From NCBI RefSeq assembly GCF_005768555.2, contig NZ_VCHX02000155.1:11029-47768 (forward strand): a DNA stretch of 36,740 nt, given 5' to 3'. Position 1 is the stretch's first letter, and every line of letters begins with the position of its first letter. Below are positions 22,091-29,993 of the stretch, piece by piece. Source of the stretch: Streptomyces sporangiiformans. Its GTDB lineage: Bacteria > Actinomycetota > Actinomycetes > Streptomycetales > Streptomycetaceae. A program made the position numbers and the translations under genes. Below the pieces are notes generated by a model. The model had not been told where the DNA came from. It worked only from the letters and a program-made list of their open reading frames with translations, and did no database searches.

Positions 22091-22695
22091 GACTTACAAA
22101 CTGGCGCAGCGACAAGGGGCAGACCCTTCCCATCTACATTTGGCTGACGGGCATTCTGCTCTTCGCCGCCTTCGCCCTCTTTGTGTTCGCCCAGGCGGCG
22201 TCCGCGCGGAATGGGGCTCAATCCGCAGCGGACGCTGCGGCGTTGGCTGCGGCACAGGACGCCCGGGACGAGTTGATGGTGGGCCTGGAAGAAGCCATCG
22301 GCACCGACGACAACTGGTTCGACTGGCTCGACGGGGACCAGTTCGAGGGCGCCGGTGCCACAGCGGCTGCACAGGGACTGGCTGCCGAGAACGATGCGAC
22401 CGTCCAAGGCGGGGCCGTGCCCACCGAGGTGAACGGCTTCCCCGGGTATCAAGTTGAGATCGAGACGAATTACACAGTCGGGGACTCGATCATCCCGGGC
22501 ACGGAGTCGCAGACCGCGCGGGCCCATGCCACGGCCGTCATTCAACCCCGCTGTGACTTCGATGCGCCCGATGATCCCAAAGACGTCGTCGAACTCGACT
22601 GCGACGGCCAACTCGTTGACATCGACCCCGAAGATTTCGATTTGGACGACCTTCCCGACGCGTCCGTGCTGTTCTCTGTGCATCTGGCCGAGTGA
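22087..22695 (+). CDS. TadG-like pilus-associated protein, apparent CTG start
   Basis: A ~202-aa TadE/TadG-type protein: a basic N-terminus (RLTNWRSDKGQTLPIYIW), one hydrophobic helix (LTGILLFAAFALFVFAQAAS), the typical ARNGAQSAADAAALAAAQDA segment, then an acidic soluble domain with two Cys. The segment is characteristic of the putative Flp pilus-assembly TadG-like family. The frame is open far upstream, but no ATG, GTG or TTG occurs in frame near the conserved N-terminus. CTG 22087-22089 overlaps the flp stop (CTGA) and would give a sensible short N-tail, so coupled CTG initiation is the simplest reading. Alternatives are a frameshift from flp or a sequencing error. Unlike the TadE proteins it lacks Glu at +5. 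Confidence 0.75.
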   Translation: MRLTNWRSDKGQTLPIYIWLTGILLFAAFALFVFAQAASARNGAQSAADAAALAAAQDARDELMVGLEEAIGTDDNWFDWLDGDQFEGAGATAAAQGLAAENDATVQGGAVPTEVNGFPGYQVEIETNYTVGDSIIPGTESQTARAHATAVIQPRCDFDAPDDPKDVVELDCDGQLVDIDPEDFDLDDLPDASVLFSVHLAE

Positions 22696-22710
22696 AAGGA
22701 AGCCGTACCA

Positions 22711-23304
22711 ATGAACTTTCGGCACACCATGAAGGGCCGCAGGGCACTGACCGCGGTGGCGATCACGACCGGGCTGGTCCTCACGGTGGCCGGCTGTGGC
22801 GGGGGCGGTGACGACGACAAGTCCGACACAGGTGCATCATCGTCGGCTCCCGCCAAGAGCAACGACGATGGTGGGGACAAGGAATCGCAGGCACCAGAAG
22901 AGAACAAGGTGCTCGCCGAGTCCAAGCAGGGCGACATCTCGCTCGTCATCACGTCAGCAGCGCGCGACACCGGGGGCTACGTAACCGTGTCCGGAACGGT
23001 GAACAATGGCGGTTCGAAGCTGTTTGTGGCGGCGGACTGGCGCGGCGATGAGAAGGAGTTGCAAGGGAACGCCTCATCCGTTGCTGGCGCGAGCCTGGTG
23101 GATCAGGCAGGGAAGAAGAAGTACCTCGTCCTTCGTGACACAGAGGGCCGCTGCCTCTGCACGCGATTCGTCGGCGGCGTGAAGTCGGGAGAAACGGCGG
23201 ATTGGTATGCGCAGTTCCCGGCCCCGCCCGAAGGCACCACCAAGGTGTCCTTCCAGGTCGGCTCCATGCCCCCCGCCTCCGTCGAACTCTCCGAGGGCGA
23301 GTAA
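22711..23304 (+). CDS. Secreted lipoprotein of the Tad locus
   Basis: A 197-aa lipoprotein. The signal peptide (residues ~1-29) ends in the lipobox LTVAGC, followed by Gly/Asp/Ser-rich linker residues to ~65. The remaining domain is beta-rich (GDISLVITSAARDTGGYVTVSGTV ... VSFQVGSMPPASVEL) with a CLC pair near residue 151, resembling DUF4352/FxLYD-like immunoglobulin-type folds. It should sit on the outer face of the membrane. AAAGGAAG precedes ATG 22711. It is 15 bases after the TadG-like gene and two bases before the OmpA-domain gene, so all three probably share a transcript. GC content is lower than in flanking genes. Its function is unknown; a wall-side pilus accessory is plausible. Confidence 0.85.
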   Translation: MNFRHTMKGRRALTAVAITTGLVLTVAGCGGGGDDDKSDTGASSSAPAKSNDDGGDKESQAPEENKVLAESKQGDISLVITSAARDTGGYVTVSGTVNNGGSKLFVAADWRGDEKELQGNASSVAGASLVDQAGKKKYLVLRDTEGRCLCTRFVGGVKSGETADWYAQFPAPPEGTTKVSFQVGSMPPASVELSEGE

Positions 23305-23306
23305 CC

Positions 23307-23948
23307 ATGCCCCCCACCCTCCGAACCACCGCGACCACCCTCACCGTCCTCACCACCCTCGTCTTCCTGACCCCCCTCACCCCCGCCTACGCGGACGACG
23401 AAGACCCGAGCGCACCCCCGGGCAGCGTCACCACCTCCCCACCGCCGGAGGTCGACGCGAACAGTCCGGGGCTGAAGCTCGCCGACGGCGCCACGCTCGC
23501 GCCCGCCAAGGTGCTGGACATCAAGTCGGTCGTCGAGGACCTCGGCGGTGAGGAGCGCAGGGTGGACACGAACGAGGACGTGACGTTCGCGCTCCAGGCG
23601 GAGGTCCTCTTCCCGAAGGACAGCTCGAAACTGAACCCGGAGGCACGCGCCCGCATCCAGTCGATCGCGGACGAGATCAAGGCGCAGAACGCCACGAACG
23701 TCCGCGTCTTCGGCTTCACGGACAACCTCGGCTCGTACGCCCATGGCCTCACGCTCTCCAAGAAGCGCGCCGAGGCCGTCCACGAACAGCTCGCCGCCGC
23801 CGGCCTCGGCTCGGACGTCACCTTCCAGGTACGTGGCTACAGCGAGGACTACCCCATCGCCGACAACACCTCGGAACAGGGCCGCCGCAAGAACCGCCGC
23901 GTGGAGGTGACGTTCCCGAAGGGCGAGTCCACGAGCGAGAGCCGGTAG
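23307..23948 (+). CDS. Secreted OmpA-domain protein
   Basis: A 213-aa exported protein: a signal peptide (residues ~1-29, ending PAYA-DD), a Pro/Ser-rich segment, a short beta region (KVLDIKSVVEDLGGEERRVDT), and a C-terminal OmpA-like domain (~95-205). The domain shows FPKDSSKLNPEARARI, GFTDNLGSYAHGLTLSKKRAEAV and GYSEDYPIADN ... RRKNRRVEV. OmpA-type domains bind the peptide stem of peptidoglycan, so this protein probably anchors something to the cell wall. Diderm Tad loci often carry an OmpA-like or Pal-like protein; its presence at the end of a Gram-positive Tad locus fits a wall-docking job. ATG 23307 is directly coupled to the lipoprotein stop, with GAGGGCGAG as ribosome site. Confidence 0.9.
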   Translation: MPPTLRTTATTLTVLTTLVFLTPLTPAYADDEDPSAPPGSVTTSPPPEVDANSPGLKLADGATLAPAKVLDIKSVVEDLGGEERRVDTNEDVTFALQAEVLFPKDSSKLNPEARARIQSIADEIKAQNATNVRVFGFTDNLGSYAHGLTLSKKRAEAVHEQLAAAGLGSDVTFQVRGYSEDYPIADNTSEQGRRKNRRVEVTFPKGESTSESR

Positions 23949-24008
23949 GTGCCAGTGAGGGCCAGTAAATGTGTTGTGTGCCGGACCGGCGGTAGGTAGG
24001 AAGTCCGG

Positions 24009-24881
24009 ATGACTGCTCTCGGTGTTGTGTACCGGCCTCAACTGCCCCCTGAACGCGTACGGTCCATGGCCCGCGTCGCGGAAGACTCGGGGCTGGAGGA
24101 ACTGTGGCTGTGGGAGGACTGTTTCCTGGAAGGGGGAATCTCGGTCGCGTCCGCCGCGCTCGCCTGGACCGAGCGGCTGCGGGTCGGTGTCGGGCTGCTG
24201 CCCGTGCCCCTGCGGAACGTCGCCGTCACCGCCATGGAGACCGCCACCCTTGACCGTCTGTTCCCCGGGCGCTTCACGCTGACCGTCGGGCACGGAGTGC
24301 AGGACTGGATGGGGCAGGTCGGCGCGCGGGCCGAGTCGCCGGTCACGCTGTTGCGTGAGTATCTCGACGCGCTACGGGCGCTGCTGCGCGGCGAGCGCGT
24401 CACCACCGAGGGCCGCTACGTGAAGCTGGCCGACGTCGCTCTCGACTGGCCGCCGCCCACCGCCCCCGAGGTCCTCGCCGGCGTCAGCGGCCCCCGCTCC
24501 CTCCGCCTCTCCGGCGAGGCCGCCGACGGCACGCTCCTCACCGCCGGTACCCCTCCGGAGGGCGTACGGAAGGCACGGCAACTCATCGACGAGGGGCAGA
24601 AGTCGGCCGCCCGTACCGGCGCCCACAAGGTGGTCGTCTACCTCCTCACCGCCACCGGCCCGGACGCCGCTGCCCGCCTCCGCGCCGAGCTGGAGACGGA
24701 AGGCCTGGCGTCGGTCCCGGACCTCGGAGTCGCCGGAAGCGCGGACACGGTCGCGAAGGCCGTTCAACGCCTCGTGGACGCCGGCGCCGACACCGTGATC
24801 CTTCAGCCCACGGCCGACGAACCGGACCCCGAGGGCTTCGTCCGCTTCGTGGCCGAGGAGGTACGCCCCCTCGTGCCGTAG
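24009..24881 (+). CDS. LLM-class flavin-dependent oxidoreductase
   Basis: A 290-aa bacterial luciferase-like TIM-barrel enzyme that would use FMN or coenzyme F420. Family features are the N-terminal strand (LGVVYRPQLPPERV), ELWLWEDCF, LRVGVGLLPVPLRNVAVTAMETATLDRLFPGRFTLTVGHG, and the long central helix with RALLRGERVTTEGRYVKL. The C-terminal segment GSADTVAKAVQRLVDAGADTVILQPTADEPDPE is typical of F420-dependent members, but the cofactor cannot be decided by eye. The ATG is preceded by TAGGAAG. It begins 60 bases after the OmpA gene and appears unrelated to the pilus locus. The substrate is unknown. Confidence 0.9.
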   Translation: MTALGVVYRPQLPPERVRSMARVAEDSGLEELWLWEDCFLEGGISVASAALAWTERLRVGVGLLPVPLRNVAVTAMETATLDRLFPGRFTLTVGHGVQDWMGQVGARAESPVTLLREYLDALRALLRGERVTTEGRYVKLADVALDWPPPTAPEVLAGVSGPRSLRLSGEAADGTLLTAGTPPEGVRKARQLIDEGQKSAARTGAHKVVVYLLTATGPDAAARLRAELETEGLASVPDLGVAGSADTVAKAVQRLVDAGADTVILQPTADEPDPEGFVRFVAEEVRPLVP

Positions 24882-24941
24882 CGTCCGCCGTGGATCGTCG
24901 CTCACGCCGAGTGTCAGTGCCCGCTGCCAGACTCCCTCGGC

Positions 24942-25451
24942 ATGAGCGACGACATGCGACCGGGCATGCCACCGGACATGCGGCCGGACGTGCGACTGAG
25001 GGACGTACAGGAAACCGACCTGGCCGTGTTCTTCGAGCAGGAGCACGACACCGAGGCGGTCCGGAGATCGAGGTTCACACCCCGTCCCCGTGACGCCTTC
25101 ATGACGCACTGGGCCACCCGGATCCTCGCCGACGACACCGTCTTCGTGCAGACGGTCACCGTGGACGACGCCCCGGCCGGCCACATCGTGGCCTGGTGGG
25201 ACGAGCACGGCGAAGAGCGGCACCGCTTCATCGGCTACTGGCTCGGCCGCCCCTACTGGGGCCGTGGCATCGGCACCGAGGCCCTGGCCCTCTTCCTGCG
25301 GCACGAGCGGAACCGCCCCCTCCTCGCCGACCCCTTCATCGAGAACACGGCCTCGATCCGCCTCCTGGAACGGCACGGTTTCCGTCCGGTCGGCACGGTC
25401 CGCCACGGCGCGGACGAACACACCCTGCTCGTCCTCACGGCGCCCGGATGA
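24942..25451 (+). CDS. GNAT-family N-acetyltransferase (RimJ/RimL-like)
   Basis: A 169-aa acyl-CoA-dependent acetyltransferase. The fold is read from VRLRDVQETDLAVFFEQ at the first strand, a central HRFIGYWLGRPYWGRGIGTEAL (acetyl-CoA-binding motif A, R/Q-x-x-G-x-G/A pattern), then NTASIRLLERHGFRPVGTVRHG, the motif B signature shared with RimJ/RimL-type enzymes. The N-terminal Met/Pro-rich stretch (MRPGMPPDMRPD) is low complexity; ATGs at 24954, 24966 and 24978 are possible later starts. It probably modifies a small molecule or a protein N-terminus; the target is unknown. The next gene starts 53 bases downstream. Confidence 0.92.
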   Translation: MSDDMRPGMPPDMRPDVRLRDVQETDLAVFFEQEHDTEAVRRSRFTPRPRDAFMTHWATRILADDTVFVQTVTVDDAPAGHIVAWWDEHGEERHRFIGYWLGRPYWGRGIGTEALALFLRHERNRPLLADPFIENTASIRLLERHGFRPVGTVRHGADEHTLLVLTAPG

Positions 25452-25504
25452 CGGCCGCGGGAAATCAGTCGCGTGACGCAGAGACCGGCTGCCACCATCT
25501 CCCC

Positions 25505-26281
25505 ATGAGCGAGCCGCGCACCCCCTTCGAAGACCTCGTCGCCGAAGCCGAGGCAGCCCCCACCGAAGGGTGGGACTTCTCGTGGTTCGAGGGCCGTGCC
25601 ACCGAGGCGCGGCCTTCATGGGGATACGCGCGGGCGATGGGGGAGCGGCTGGCGAAGGCCGAAGCCGCGCTCGACATCCAGACCGGCGGCGGTGAAGTCC
25701 TCAACTCGGCCGACAGGTTGCCGCCTCTCACCGTCGCCACCGAAGGCTGGCCCCCGAACGTCGCCAAGGCCACCGCCCTGCTCCGCCCGCGCGGCGCGGT
25801 CGTCGTCGCGTCGCCGGAGGGCGCCCCGCTGCCGTTCGCCGACGAGGCGTTCGACCTGGTGGTGAGCCGGCATCCGGTGCGGGCGGACTGGACCGAGATC
25901 ACTCGGGTTCTCAGCCCCGGCGGCACGTACTTCGCCCAGCATGTGGGCCCCCGCAGCGCGTACGAGGTCGTCGAGTACTTCCTCGGCCCGCAGTCGGAGG
26001 CCGACGACGGTGGAGCCCGTCACCCCGACCGCGAGCGCGCCGAGGCCGAGGCCGCCGGGCTGGAGATCGTCGACCTGCGGGCGGAACGGCTGCGGATGGA
26101 GTTCCACGACATCGGCGCGGTCGTGCACTTCCTGCGGAAGGTGGTGTGGATGGTCCCCGGCTTCACCGTCGACCAGTACCGGGACCGGCTCCGCGCCCTG
26201 CACGAGCGGATCGAGACGGAGGGCCCGTTCGTGGCCCACAGCAGCCGCCACCTCATCGAGGCCCGCAAGCCCCAGCCCTGA
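25505..26281 (+). CDS. Class I SAM-dependent methyltransferase
   Basis: A 258-aa soluble Rossmann methyltransferase. The SAM-binding motif I is AALDIQTGGGEVL (about residue 57), motif II VATEGWPPNVAKATALL, an acidic post-II strand GAPLPFADEAFDLVVSRHPV, and motif III ITRVLSPGGTYFAQHVG. The C-terminal part (DIGAVVHFLRKVVWMVPGFTVDQYRDRLRAL) resembles the Actinobacterial UbiE-like family. The substrate is unknown. ATG 25505 is chosen because the conserved N-terminus (FEDLVAEAEAAPTEGWDFSWFEGRATE) starts there; the ribosome site is weak. Confidence 0.9.
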   Translation: MSEPRTPFEDLVAEAEAAPTEGWDFSWFEGRATEARPSWGYARAMGERLAKAEAALDIQTGGGEVLNSADRLPPLTVATEGWPPNVAKATALLRPRGAVVVASPEGAPLPFADEAFDLVVSRHPVRADWTEITRVLSPGGTYFAQHVGPRSAYEVVEYFLGPQSEADDGGARHPDRERAEAEAAGLEIVDLRAERLRMEFHDIGAVVHFLRKVVWMVPGFTVDQYRDRLRALHERIETEGPFVAHSSRHLIEARKPQP

Positions 26282-26321
26282 CGGTCGACGGTCGACGGTC
26301 ACGAGGACGCGTACCCGACCA

Positions 26322-26672
26322 TCACGTGTCGTCCCGCAACCCCAACCGCAGATGCTCCACATGGTGCAGCGCCTGCTCCAGCAGCTCCGCCACATGGTGG
26401 TCGTACAGCGCGTACACGATCGACCGCCCGCGCCGCTCACCCGTGACGAGCCCGAGGTTGCGCAGCAGCCGGAGCTGATGGGAGCAGGCCGACTGCTCCA
26501 GGCCCGCCGCCTCCGCCAGTTCGCCGACCGCGCACGGCCCTTCGCGGAGGCGGGCGAGGATGCGCAGCCGTGAGGGCGTGGCAAGGGCCTGGAGCGTGGC
26601 GGCGACGTCCGCGGCGCCGACGGCGTCCAGACGTTCGCGGGTGCTGCTCTGCTCATCGACTCCATGGCCCAT
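26322..26672 (-). CDS. ArsR/SmtB-family metal sensor (CzrA/NmtR type)
   Basis: A 116-aa winged-helix repressor that should release DNA on metal binding. The recognition region is GLEQSACSHQLRLLRNLGLV and the wing is ERRGRSIVYAL. The last helix carries D91-x-H93 and H104-x-x-H107 (YDHHVAELL ... HHVEH), the spacing of the alpha5 site of CzrA and NmtR, which sense Zn, Co or Ni. The alpha3N Cys pair of ArsR/CadC is absent. ATG 26672 is preferred; an upstream in-frame GTG at 26726 would lie inside the operator palindrome and add residues not typical of the family. It is divergent from the P1B ATPase gene, with the operator between them, so it probably represses both. Confidence 0.92.
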   Translation of the reverse strand: MGHGVDEQSSTRERLDAVGAADVAATLQALATPSRLRILARLREGPCAVGELAEAAGLEQSACSHQLRLLRNLGLVTGERRGRSIVYALYDHHVAELLEQALHHVEHLRLGLRDDT

Positions 26673-26720
26673 GAGGTCATCGTATCGACGCCGTCTGATC
26701 AGCGGTCGGCTCGGCGATCC

Positions 26721-26748
26721 GAACACATGAAGACGTCTTCATGTGTTC
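26721..26748. promoter_or_regulatory. Perfect 28-bp palindromic operator of the ArsR/P1B pair
   Basis: The left half GAACACATGAAGAC (26721-26734) is exactly complementary in reverse to the right half GTCTTCATGTGTTC (26735-26748). The core ATGAA-N6-TTCAT matches the pattern of ArsR/SmtB operators. It lies 16 bases before the ATPase start codon and about 50 bases before the regulator start, so a bound repressor would block both promoters. It is notably AT-rich for this genome. Confidence 0.92.
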
Positions 26749-26764
26749 CTGTATGGTGAGGGCC

Positions 26765-28759
26765 ATGTCCGCCCTCATCCCCACCCGAGCCGGCGCGGTC
26801 CGCACCCGCCTGCTCGCCCTCCCCGAAGCCCGCTGGGCCATCGCCGCGACAGCCGCCTTCCTGCTCGCACTGCCGCTCCAACTGCTTGGCTCAAGCGCCT
26901 GGTTGTGGGGGCCGTTGTACGCGGCCGCGTACGTCGCGGGAGGCTGGGAACCGGCCCTCGAAGGGCTCAGGGCGCTGCGCGAGAAGACCCTCGACGTCGA
27001 CCTGCTGATGATCGTCGCGGCGCTCGGTGCCGCGGCGATCGGCCAGGTCATGGACGGCGCGCTGCTCATCGTCATCTTCGCCACCTCGGGCGCCGTGGAG
27101 GCCCTGGCCACCGCCCGCACCGAGGACAGCGTCCGCGGCCTCCTCGACCTCGCGCCCCCAACGGCCACGCGCCTTCGCCCCGAGAGCAGTACGGAGGAGA
27201 CGGTCGCCGCCGCCGAACTCGCCATCGGCGACATCGTGGTGGTCCGCCCCGGCGAACGCGTCGGCGCCGACGGCCGCGTCCTCGACGGCGCGAGCGAGAT
27301 CGACCAGGCGACCATCACCGGCGAACCCCTCCCCGTACCGAAGGCGGCGGGCGACGAGGTCTTCGCCGGCACCCTGAACGGCACCGGCGCCCTCCGTGTC
27401 CGGGTCGAGCGTGACCCCTCCGACTCGGTCATCGCCCGTGTCGTCGCGCTCGTCGAGGAGGCGTCCCGCACCAAGGCGCCGACCCAACTGTTCGTCGAGC
27501 GGATCGAACACCGCTACGCGCTCGGCATGGTGGCCGCGACCGTCCTCGTCTTCGCCGTGCCGCTCGCCTTCGGCGCACAGCTCACCGACGCCCTCCTGCG
27601 CGCCATGACCTTCATGATCGTCGCCTCGCCGTGCGCGGTGGTCCTGGCCACGATGCCTCCCCTCCTCTCCGCCATCGCCAACGCGGGCCGCCACGGCGTG
27701 CTCATCAAGTCCGCCGCCGTGATGGAACGCCTCGGGCAGGCGGACACGATCGCGTACGACAAGACCGGCACCCTGACGGAAGGCACGCCCCACCTGATCA
27801 AGGTGATCCCGGAACCCGCCTTCTCCGAGAACGAGTTGCTCGCCCTCGCCGCCTCCGCCGAGCACCGCAGCGAGCACCCGATCGCCCGCGCGATCGTGGC
27901 GGCCGCCCGGGACCTGGCGTGTGAGGAGGCCTACGACTTCCGGGCCGAACCGGGCCGCGGCGTGACCGCCACCGTGGGCGGGCGCGAGGTGACGGTCGGC
28001 TCACCCGAGCACTTCGGCGAGCAGGTGCCCGGCGCGTCCCACGTACCCGGCGCGCCCGACACCCCCGACGGAGCCGCCGTGCCAGACGGAGCAGCCGCGC
28101 CCGACAGCGGCGGCACTGTGCCCGACAGCGACAGCAGCGTGCCCGACAGCGACGGCACCGCGGTCGTCGTACGGGTCGACGGCGTGCGCGCCGGCTGGCT
28201 GCTCCTCGCCGACCGGCTGCGCTCGGGCGCCCCCACCGCCGTAGCCGAAATGAACCGCCTCACCACGGCCCCGCCGGCACTTCTCACCGGCGACAACCGC
28301 CGTGCCGCCCACGTCGTGGCCGAGCAGACCGGCATCCCGTCCGACGGCGTACGGGCCGGCCTGCTCCCGCACGAAAAGTCAGCGGCCGTGGGGCGGTTGA
28401 ACGGCAACGTCCTCTTCATCGGCGACGGGGTGAACGACGCCCCCGCGCTGGCCGCCGCGCACACCGGCATCGCGATGGGCCGCAGGGGCTCGGACCTCGC
28501 GCTGGAGACGGCGGACGCGGTGCTCGTCCACGACGACCTCACGGCCGTGCCCAAGGCCGTCGCCCTCTCGCGCCGCGCCCGCCGCCTGGTCGTCCAGAAC
28601 CTGTGCATCGCGGGGGTGTTCATCACCGGACTGGTGATCTGGGACCTGGCCGGCCATCTCCCGCTGCCCCTCGGCGTCGCGGGCCACGAGGGGTCCACGA
28701 TCCTGGTGGGCCTCAACGGCCTGCGCCTGCTGCGGGAGCGCGCCTGGCTGAACTCCTGA
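26765..28759 (+). CDS. P1B-4-type heavy-metal efflux ATPase
   Basis: A 664-aa ion pump that expels divalent metals using ATP. It lacks an N-terminal metal-binding domain. Order: N-terminal transmembrane helices (~20-120), actuator domain with TGEP (ATITGEPLPV), the transport motif SPC at 288-290 (VASPCAVVLA), phosphorylation Asp332 in DKTGTLTEG, an N-domain with HP (SEHPIARA), GDGVNDAPALAAA, and a last helix with HEGST at ~641-645. SPC plus HEG(S/G)T defines subgroup P1B-4 (CoaT, CtpD, CtpJ), usually exporting Co, Fe, Ni or Zn. An extra low-complexity Pro/Asp/Ser/Gly insert (coding ~28030-28160) interrupts the N-domain. ATG 26765 follows GTGAGGG. It is controlled by the divergent ArsR-type gene. 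Confidence 0.95.
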   Translation: MSALIPTRAGAVRTRLLALPEARWAIAATAAFLLALPLQLLGSSAWLWGPLYAAAYVAGGWEPALEGLRALREKTLDVDLLMIVAALGAAAIGQVMDGALLIVIFATSGAVEALATARTEDSVRGLLDLAPPTATRLRPESSTEETVAAAELAIGDIVVVRPGERVGADGRVLDGASEIDQATITGEPLPVPKAAGDEVFAGTLNGTGALRVRVERDPSDSVIARVVALVEEASRTKAPTQLFVERIEHRYALGMVAATVLVFAVPLAFGAQLTDALLRAMTFMIVASPCAVVLATMPPLLSAIANAGRHGVLIKSAAVMERLGQADTIAYDKTGTLTEGTPHLIKVIPEPAFSENELLALAASAEHRSEHPIARAIVAAARDLACEEAYDFRAEPGRGVTATVGGREVTVGSPEHFGEQVPGASHVPGAPDTPDGAAVPDGAAAPDSGGTVPDSDSSVPDSDGTAVVVRVDGVRAGWLLLADRLRSGAPTAVAEMNRLTTAPPALLTGDNRRAAHVVAEQTGIPSDGVRAGLLPHEKSAAVGRLNGNVLFIGDGVNDAPALAAAHTGIAMGRRGSDLALETADAVLVHDDLTAVPKAVALSRRARRLVVQNLCIAGVFITGLVIWDLAGHLPLPLGVAGHEGSTILVGLNGLRLLRERAWLNS

Positions 28760-28775
28760 CCCGCCCGCCGAACGC

Positions 28776-29927
28776 CTACGCGTGCGGCCCGACCGTCACC
28801 TTCCCCACCACCAACTGAGGTGTGGCTTCCAGGATTTCACCCACCCGCTCCACCTGCTCCGCCAACTCCCGCTGCTGCGCGCCGGTTAGCCGCCCCAGCG
28901 GCTCCACCGTCACCGTCGTCCGCTTCCCCTGCCGCCGCTGGTGCCAGACCCCGGCGACCACGCCGTCGACGAGCAGCACGGGGTAGTTGCCCGCCTGGCC
29001 GCGCGCCGTGGCCCGCTCGTAGGCGGCCCCGGGGAACATTCGTTCGCGAGGCTGCGCGGCGATGGCGTACGCGTCGAAGTACGGGAGCAGCCGCACCCCG
29101 CGTACGGCCTCCGAGGGGAAGCCGGTGTCGCCCGCCGCCACCCACGCGGGCGTCCCCTCGAAGTCGACCTCCTCGATCCCGCCGGCGGAGGCCAGGGCGG
29201 CGAAGAGGTCGGCGGCCCAGCCCCCGGGCGCGGCGGCCCACCGAGCGAAGTGCGGCGGCGTCGCGGGGCCGTACGCGCGCAGATAGTGGCGTACGAGCGT
29301 GGCGAGGGCCTCGTCCGCGGGCAGTGGCTCGAAGCGCGGCGGACGGGTGTACGTGGCCTTGCGGCCGCGGTCGGGGGCGAAGCACAGGGCGCCGGTCTGG
29401 CCCGCCCGGTGCATCACCTGGCGCCAGCGCGGCCACTTGCCCTGGAACGCCTCCATGACGAGGTCGCCGGCCCAGGAGCCGGTGCGGGCCACGATCGCCT
29501 CCGTCAGCTCGTCCAGAGTCAGCTGCTCGCCGTCCAGGGCGTCGCCGATCGCGGCGACCACCTCGTCCTCCTGCTCGGGCGTCATCCGCACGTCCGGCGG
29601 GAACGGGCTCGGACCGGTCGGGATCGCGTTCAACGCGGCGCTCCAGAAGGGGAGTTCGGCGGCCGCGAGAAGGTGGATCGTGCCGCGCGGGCCGTACGTC
29701 TTCACCACATCGCGGTCCTCCCACAGCGCCGCGCGTACGTCCTGCCGGGTCGCGCCGTCGAGCCGCAGGCCGACCGAGAGCTCGGCCGCCGACAGGACTT
29801 GCGCGTGCGCAGCGAGCATCGCGCCGACGACCTCGGCGACGGGTGTGCCGGACGGCGCGGGCGTACCCAGCAGTTGTCGCTCGTAGCGCCGCGCGCTCGC
29901 CTCGTCCCATGTGATCCTCGATGTCAT
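28776..29927 (-). CDS. Winged-helix DNA glycosylase of the AlkZ-like (HTH_42) family
   Basis: A 383-aa protein of the family typified by AlkZ, which removes azinomycin crosslinks, and E. coli YcaQ/AlkX. The N-terminal region has TWDEASARRYERQLL, then MLAAHAQVLSAAELSVGLRL, where AlkZ has its catalytic Q-x-Q; here the triad is H-A-Q. Next come WEDRDVVKTYGPRGTIHLLAA and the LxxxHxW-type WRQVMHRAGQTGALCFAPD, and in the C-terminal half FARWAA, RLLPYFDAYAIAA and PVLLVDGVVAGVWHQRRQGK. These match the family along its full length. Such enzymes protect against alkylating or crosslinking natural products; no biosynthetic cluster is visible here. The ATG at 29927 has no strong ribosome site. It is divergent from the HxlR regulator with 66 bases between them. 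Confidence 0.88.
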   Translation of the reverse strand: MTSRITWDEASARRYERQLLGTPAPSGTPVAEVVGAMLAAHAQVLSAAELSVGLRLDGATRQDVRAALWEDRDVVKTYGPRGTIHLLAAAELPFWSAALNAIPTGPSPFPPDVRMTPEQEDEVVAAIGDALDGEQLTLDELTEAIVARTGSWAGDLVMEAFQGKWPRWRQVMHRAGQTGALCFAPDRGRKATYTRPPRFEPLPADEALATLVRHYLRAYGPATPPHFARWAAAPGGWAADLFAALASAGGIEEVDFEGTPAWVAAGDTGFPSEAVRGVRLLPYFDAYAIAAQPRERMFPGAAYERATARGQAGNYPVLLVDGVVAGVWHQRRQGKRTTVTVEPLGRLTGAQQRELAEQVERVGEILEATPQLVVGKVTVGPHA

Positions 29928-29993
29928 GGCGGCGACGGTAGACCCGAAAGAGGTCAGATCCTGTCCGCTGCCCTACTTTTGGGAGGGAAGACG

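Noticed and set aside
26673..26726. Upstream GTG start for the ArsR-type regulator at 26726
   Set aside because: It would lie inside the operator palindrome and adds a tail not typical of the family; ATG 26672 gives a normal length.
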